A DNA stretch of 64,000 bases from Psychrobacter lutiphocae DSM 21542 (lineage in GTDB: Bacteria > Pseudomonadota > Gammaproteobacteria > Pseudomonadales > Moraxellaceae), in NCBI RefSeq assembly GCF_000382145.1, contig NZ_KB907632.1:25955-89954 (forward strand), given 5' to 3'. The position numbers and the translations under genes are program-made. The notes beneath the pieces were generated by a model, which saw only the letters and a program-made list of their open reading frames with translations, was not told where the DNA came from and did not search any database. Below, in pieces: positions 63,367 to 64,000 of the stretch. Each line of letters starts with the position of its first letter. The stretch's first letter is position 1.

Positions 63367-63702
63367 TTAATAAATCTTAGGTGTTGGCTGCAATTGATTC
63401 GCTGTTTCTAACAAACCAATTAATTCTTCTCTATAGCCTTTAGCATAAGGAATGACGTATATAGTATCGTTATGTTTTACGCCTATATAATCATAATCGT
63501 ATTTTTTATATGGCTTTAGACCTGGAATTTGTGATTCAAATTTTAATTTTCTTTTGTTCAATATGAGCGTGAATTTACTAATTTCTATAATAGACCCCCA
63601 CTTTAATTTGATTTTTAAACCATCGTCTAAATTCAAGCCTACTATCACTCTCTTTTTATCTACATAGAAAAATCTATATATGACATATATAAAACCTGAC
63701 AT
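63367..63702 (-). pseudogene. Orphan small protein, probably cut at its 5' end by an IS630-type insertion
   Basis: An open frame of 111 residues from ATG 63702. No family recognised. The reading frame continues upstream without a start for 18 codons that read as a membrane helix (LFLGIGIIYWLIGM..., across the ATG), and then stops just inside the start of the IS630-type element (63758-63779). So the true gene likely began further upstream and is now truncated. Alternatively, the ATG is real and the helix is chance. Confidence 0.5.
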
Positions 63703-63778
63703 ACCTATTAGCCAATATATAATACCAATTCCAAGAAATAATATATAATAAATTATTATTTACTATTACGACGCCAGT

Positions 63779-64000
63779 ATGCCAAAAATAACGCCTAGAA
63801 ATCATAAGTTAAGCGATCACGACTTTCTGAAGCTATCAAAAGTTGAATCTAAACCAAGAGCACGGGTCAAACTGCTTATATTACATCAACTCAGTCAAAA
63901 CAAATCCTTAGAAGGCATAGGTAAAGACTTTGGCTATCATCCTCAAAGCATAGGTATCATCAGAAAGAACTACTGGCTATATGGTCTTAAAAGCATCTAC
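63779..64000 (+). CDS. IS630-family transposase N-terminus (runs off the right edge)
   Basis: From ATG 63779, 74 codons to the window end: MPKITPRNHKLSDHDFLK, then ARVKLLILHQLSQNKSLEGIG and YHPQSIGIIRKNYWLYGLKSIY. This is the helix-turn-helix N-terminal part of IS630-type transposases. The catalytic DDE part lies outside. IS630 inserts at TA; the left end is in the region before the ATG and could include TACTATTACG. Confidence 0.7.
   Translation, partial: MPKITPRNHKLSDHDFLKLSKVESKPRARVKLLILHQLSQNKSLEGIGKDFGYHPQSIGIIRKNYWLYGLKSIY

Overview
The window looks like a chromosomal segment from a gamma-proteobacterium of the family Moraxellaceae, most likely Psychrobacter. I base this on protein style, moderate-to-low GC, weak codon bias towards A/T, and the gene set (urt urea transporter, POT peptide transporter, BCCT transporter, FAD-oxidase/GlpD/FGGY-kinase trio, DUF2058, DUF2157 with a GDYXXLXY partner). 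Genus assignment is inference from recognition, not from a database search.

Layout. 1-5.3 kb: tail of the urea ABC transporter (urtD end, urtE), a DUF4139 protein on the opposite strand, then lgt-thyA-folA. 5.4-8.7 kb: accessory patch with an orphan membrane protein bracketed by inverted copies of a ~105-bp MITE (family A), a 5'-truncated methyltransferase, a TnpB/IS605 remnant and a family-B MITE. 8.7-10.2 kb: a ClsC-like phospholipase D enzyme. 10.3-17.9 kb: a complete iron-siderophore uptake cassette (divergent AraC regulator, Fur box, two FecCD permeases, ATPase, lipoprotein binding protein, TonB receptor, cupin). 18-27 kb: housekeeping genes (aminopeptidase P, POT transporter, acidic-tail membrane protein, lnt, recG). 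27-34 kb: small membrane protein and a Baeyer-Villiger-type monooxygenase, a nest of three MITEs, a Lys-rich basic protein, a perfect 16-bp parS site, a DUF2058 protein, DUF2798, a lipoprotein hydrolase and an envelope lipoprotein with a decayed second copy. 34.2-42.0 kb: a full opp oligopeptide ABC operon with two tandem binding proteins. 42.4-46.5 kb: MDR reductase and a DUF2157/GDYXXLXY pair. 46.5-53.8 kb: the most accessory stretch, with a catB-type acetyltransferase pseudogene, a non-coding mosaic holding two inverted structured elements with covarying stems, a duplicated guaA 3' end flanking a TPR protein, intact guaA, a seven-copy 20-bp-phased direct-repeat array and an AlbA_2/ATPase protein. 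53.9-61.8 kb: FAD-oxidase, GlpD-like and FGGY-kinase genes in a row, a tiny membrane ORF, and a BCCT transporter. 61.9-64 kb: MITEs A and B, a PatB/MalY-type C-S lyase, and an orphan gene probably cut by an IS630-family element that runs off the right edge.

How it fits together. Most of the window is ordinary chromosome: C1 metabolism (thyA/folA), lipoprotein maturation (lgt, lnt), peptide uptake and turnover (opp, POT, aminopeptidase P), and iron uptake. What is unusual lies between genes: at least four families of small non-autonomous mobile elements, a parS site next to a strongly basic protein, the guaA duplication with an inserted gene, the phased repeat array upstream of guaA, and the pair of hairpin elements whose stems differ in sequence but stay complementary. 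Coding microsatellites recur in five separate features. No CRISPR array, rRNA or tRNA gene was seen.
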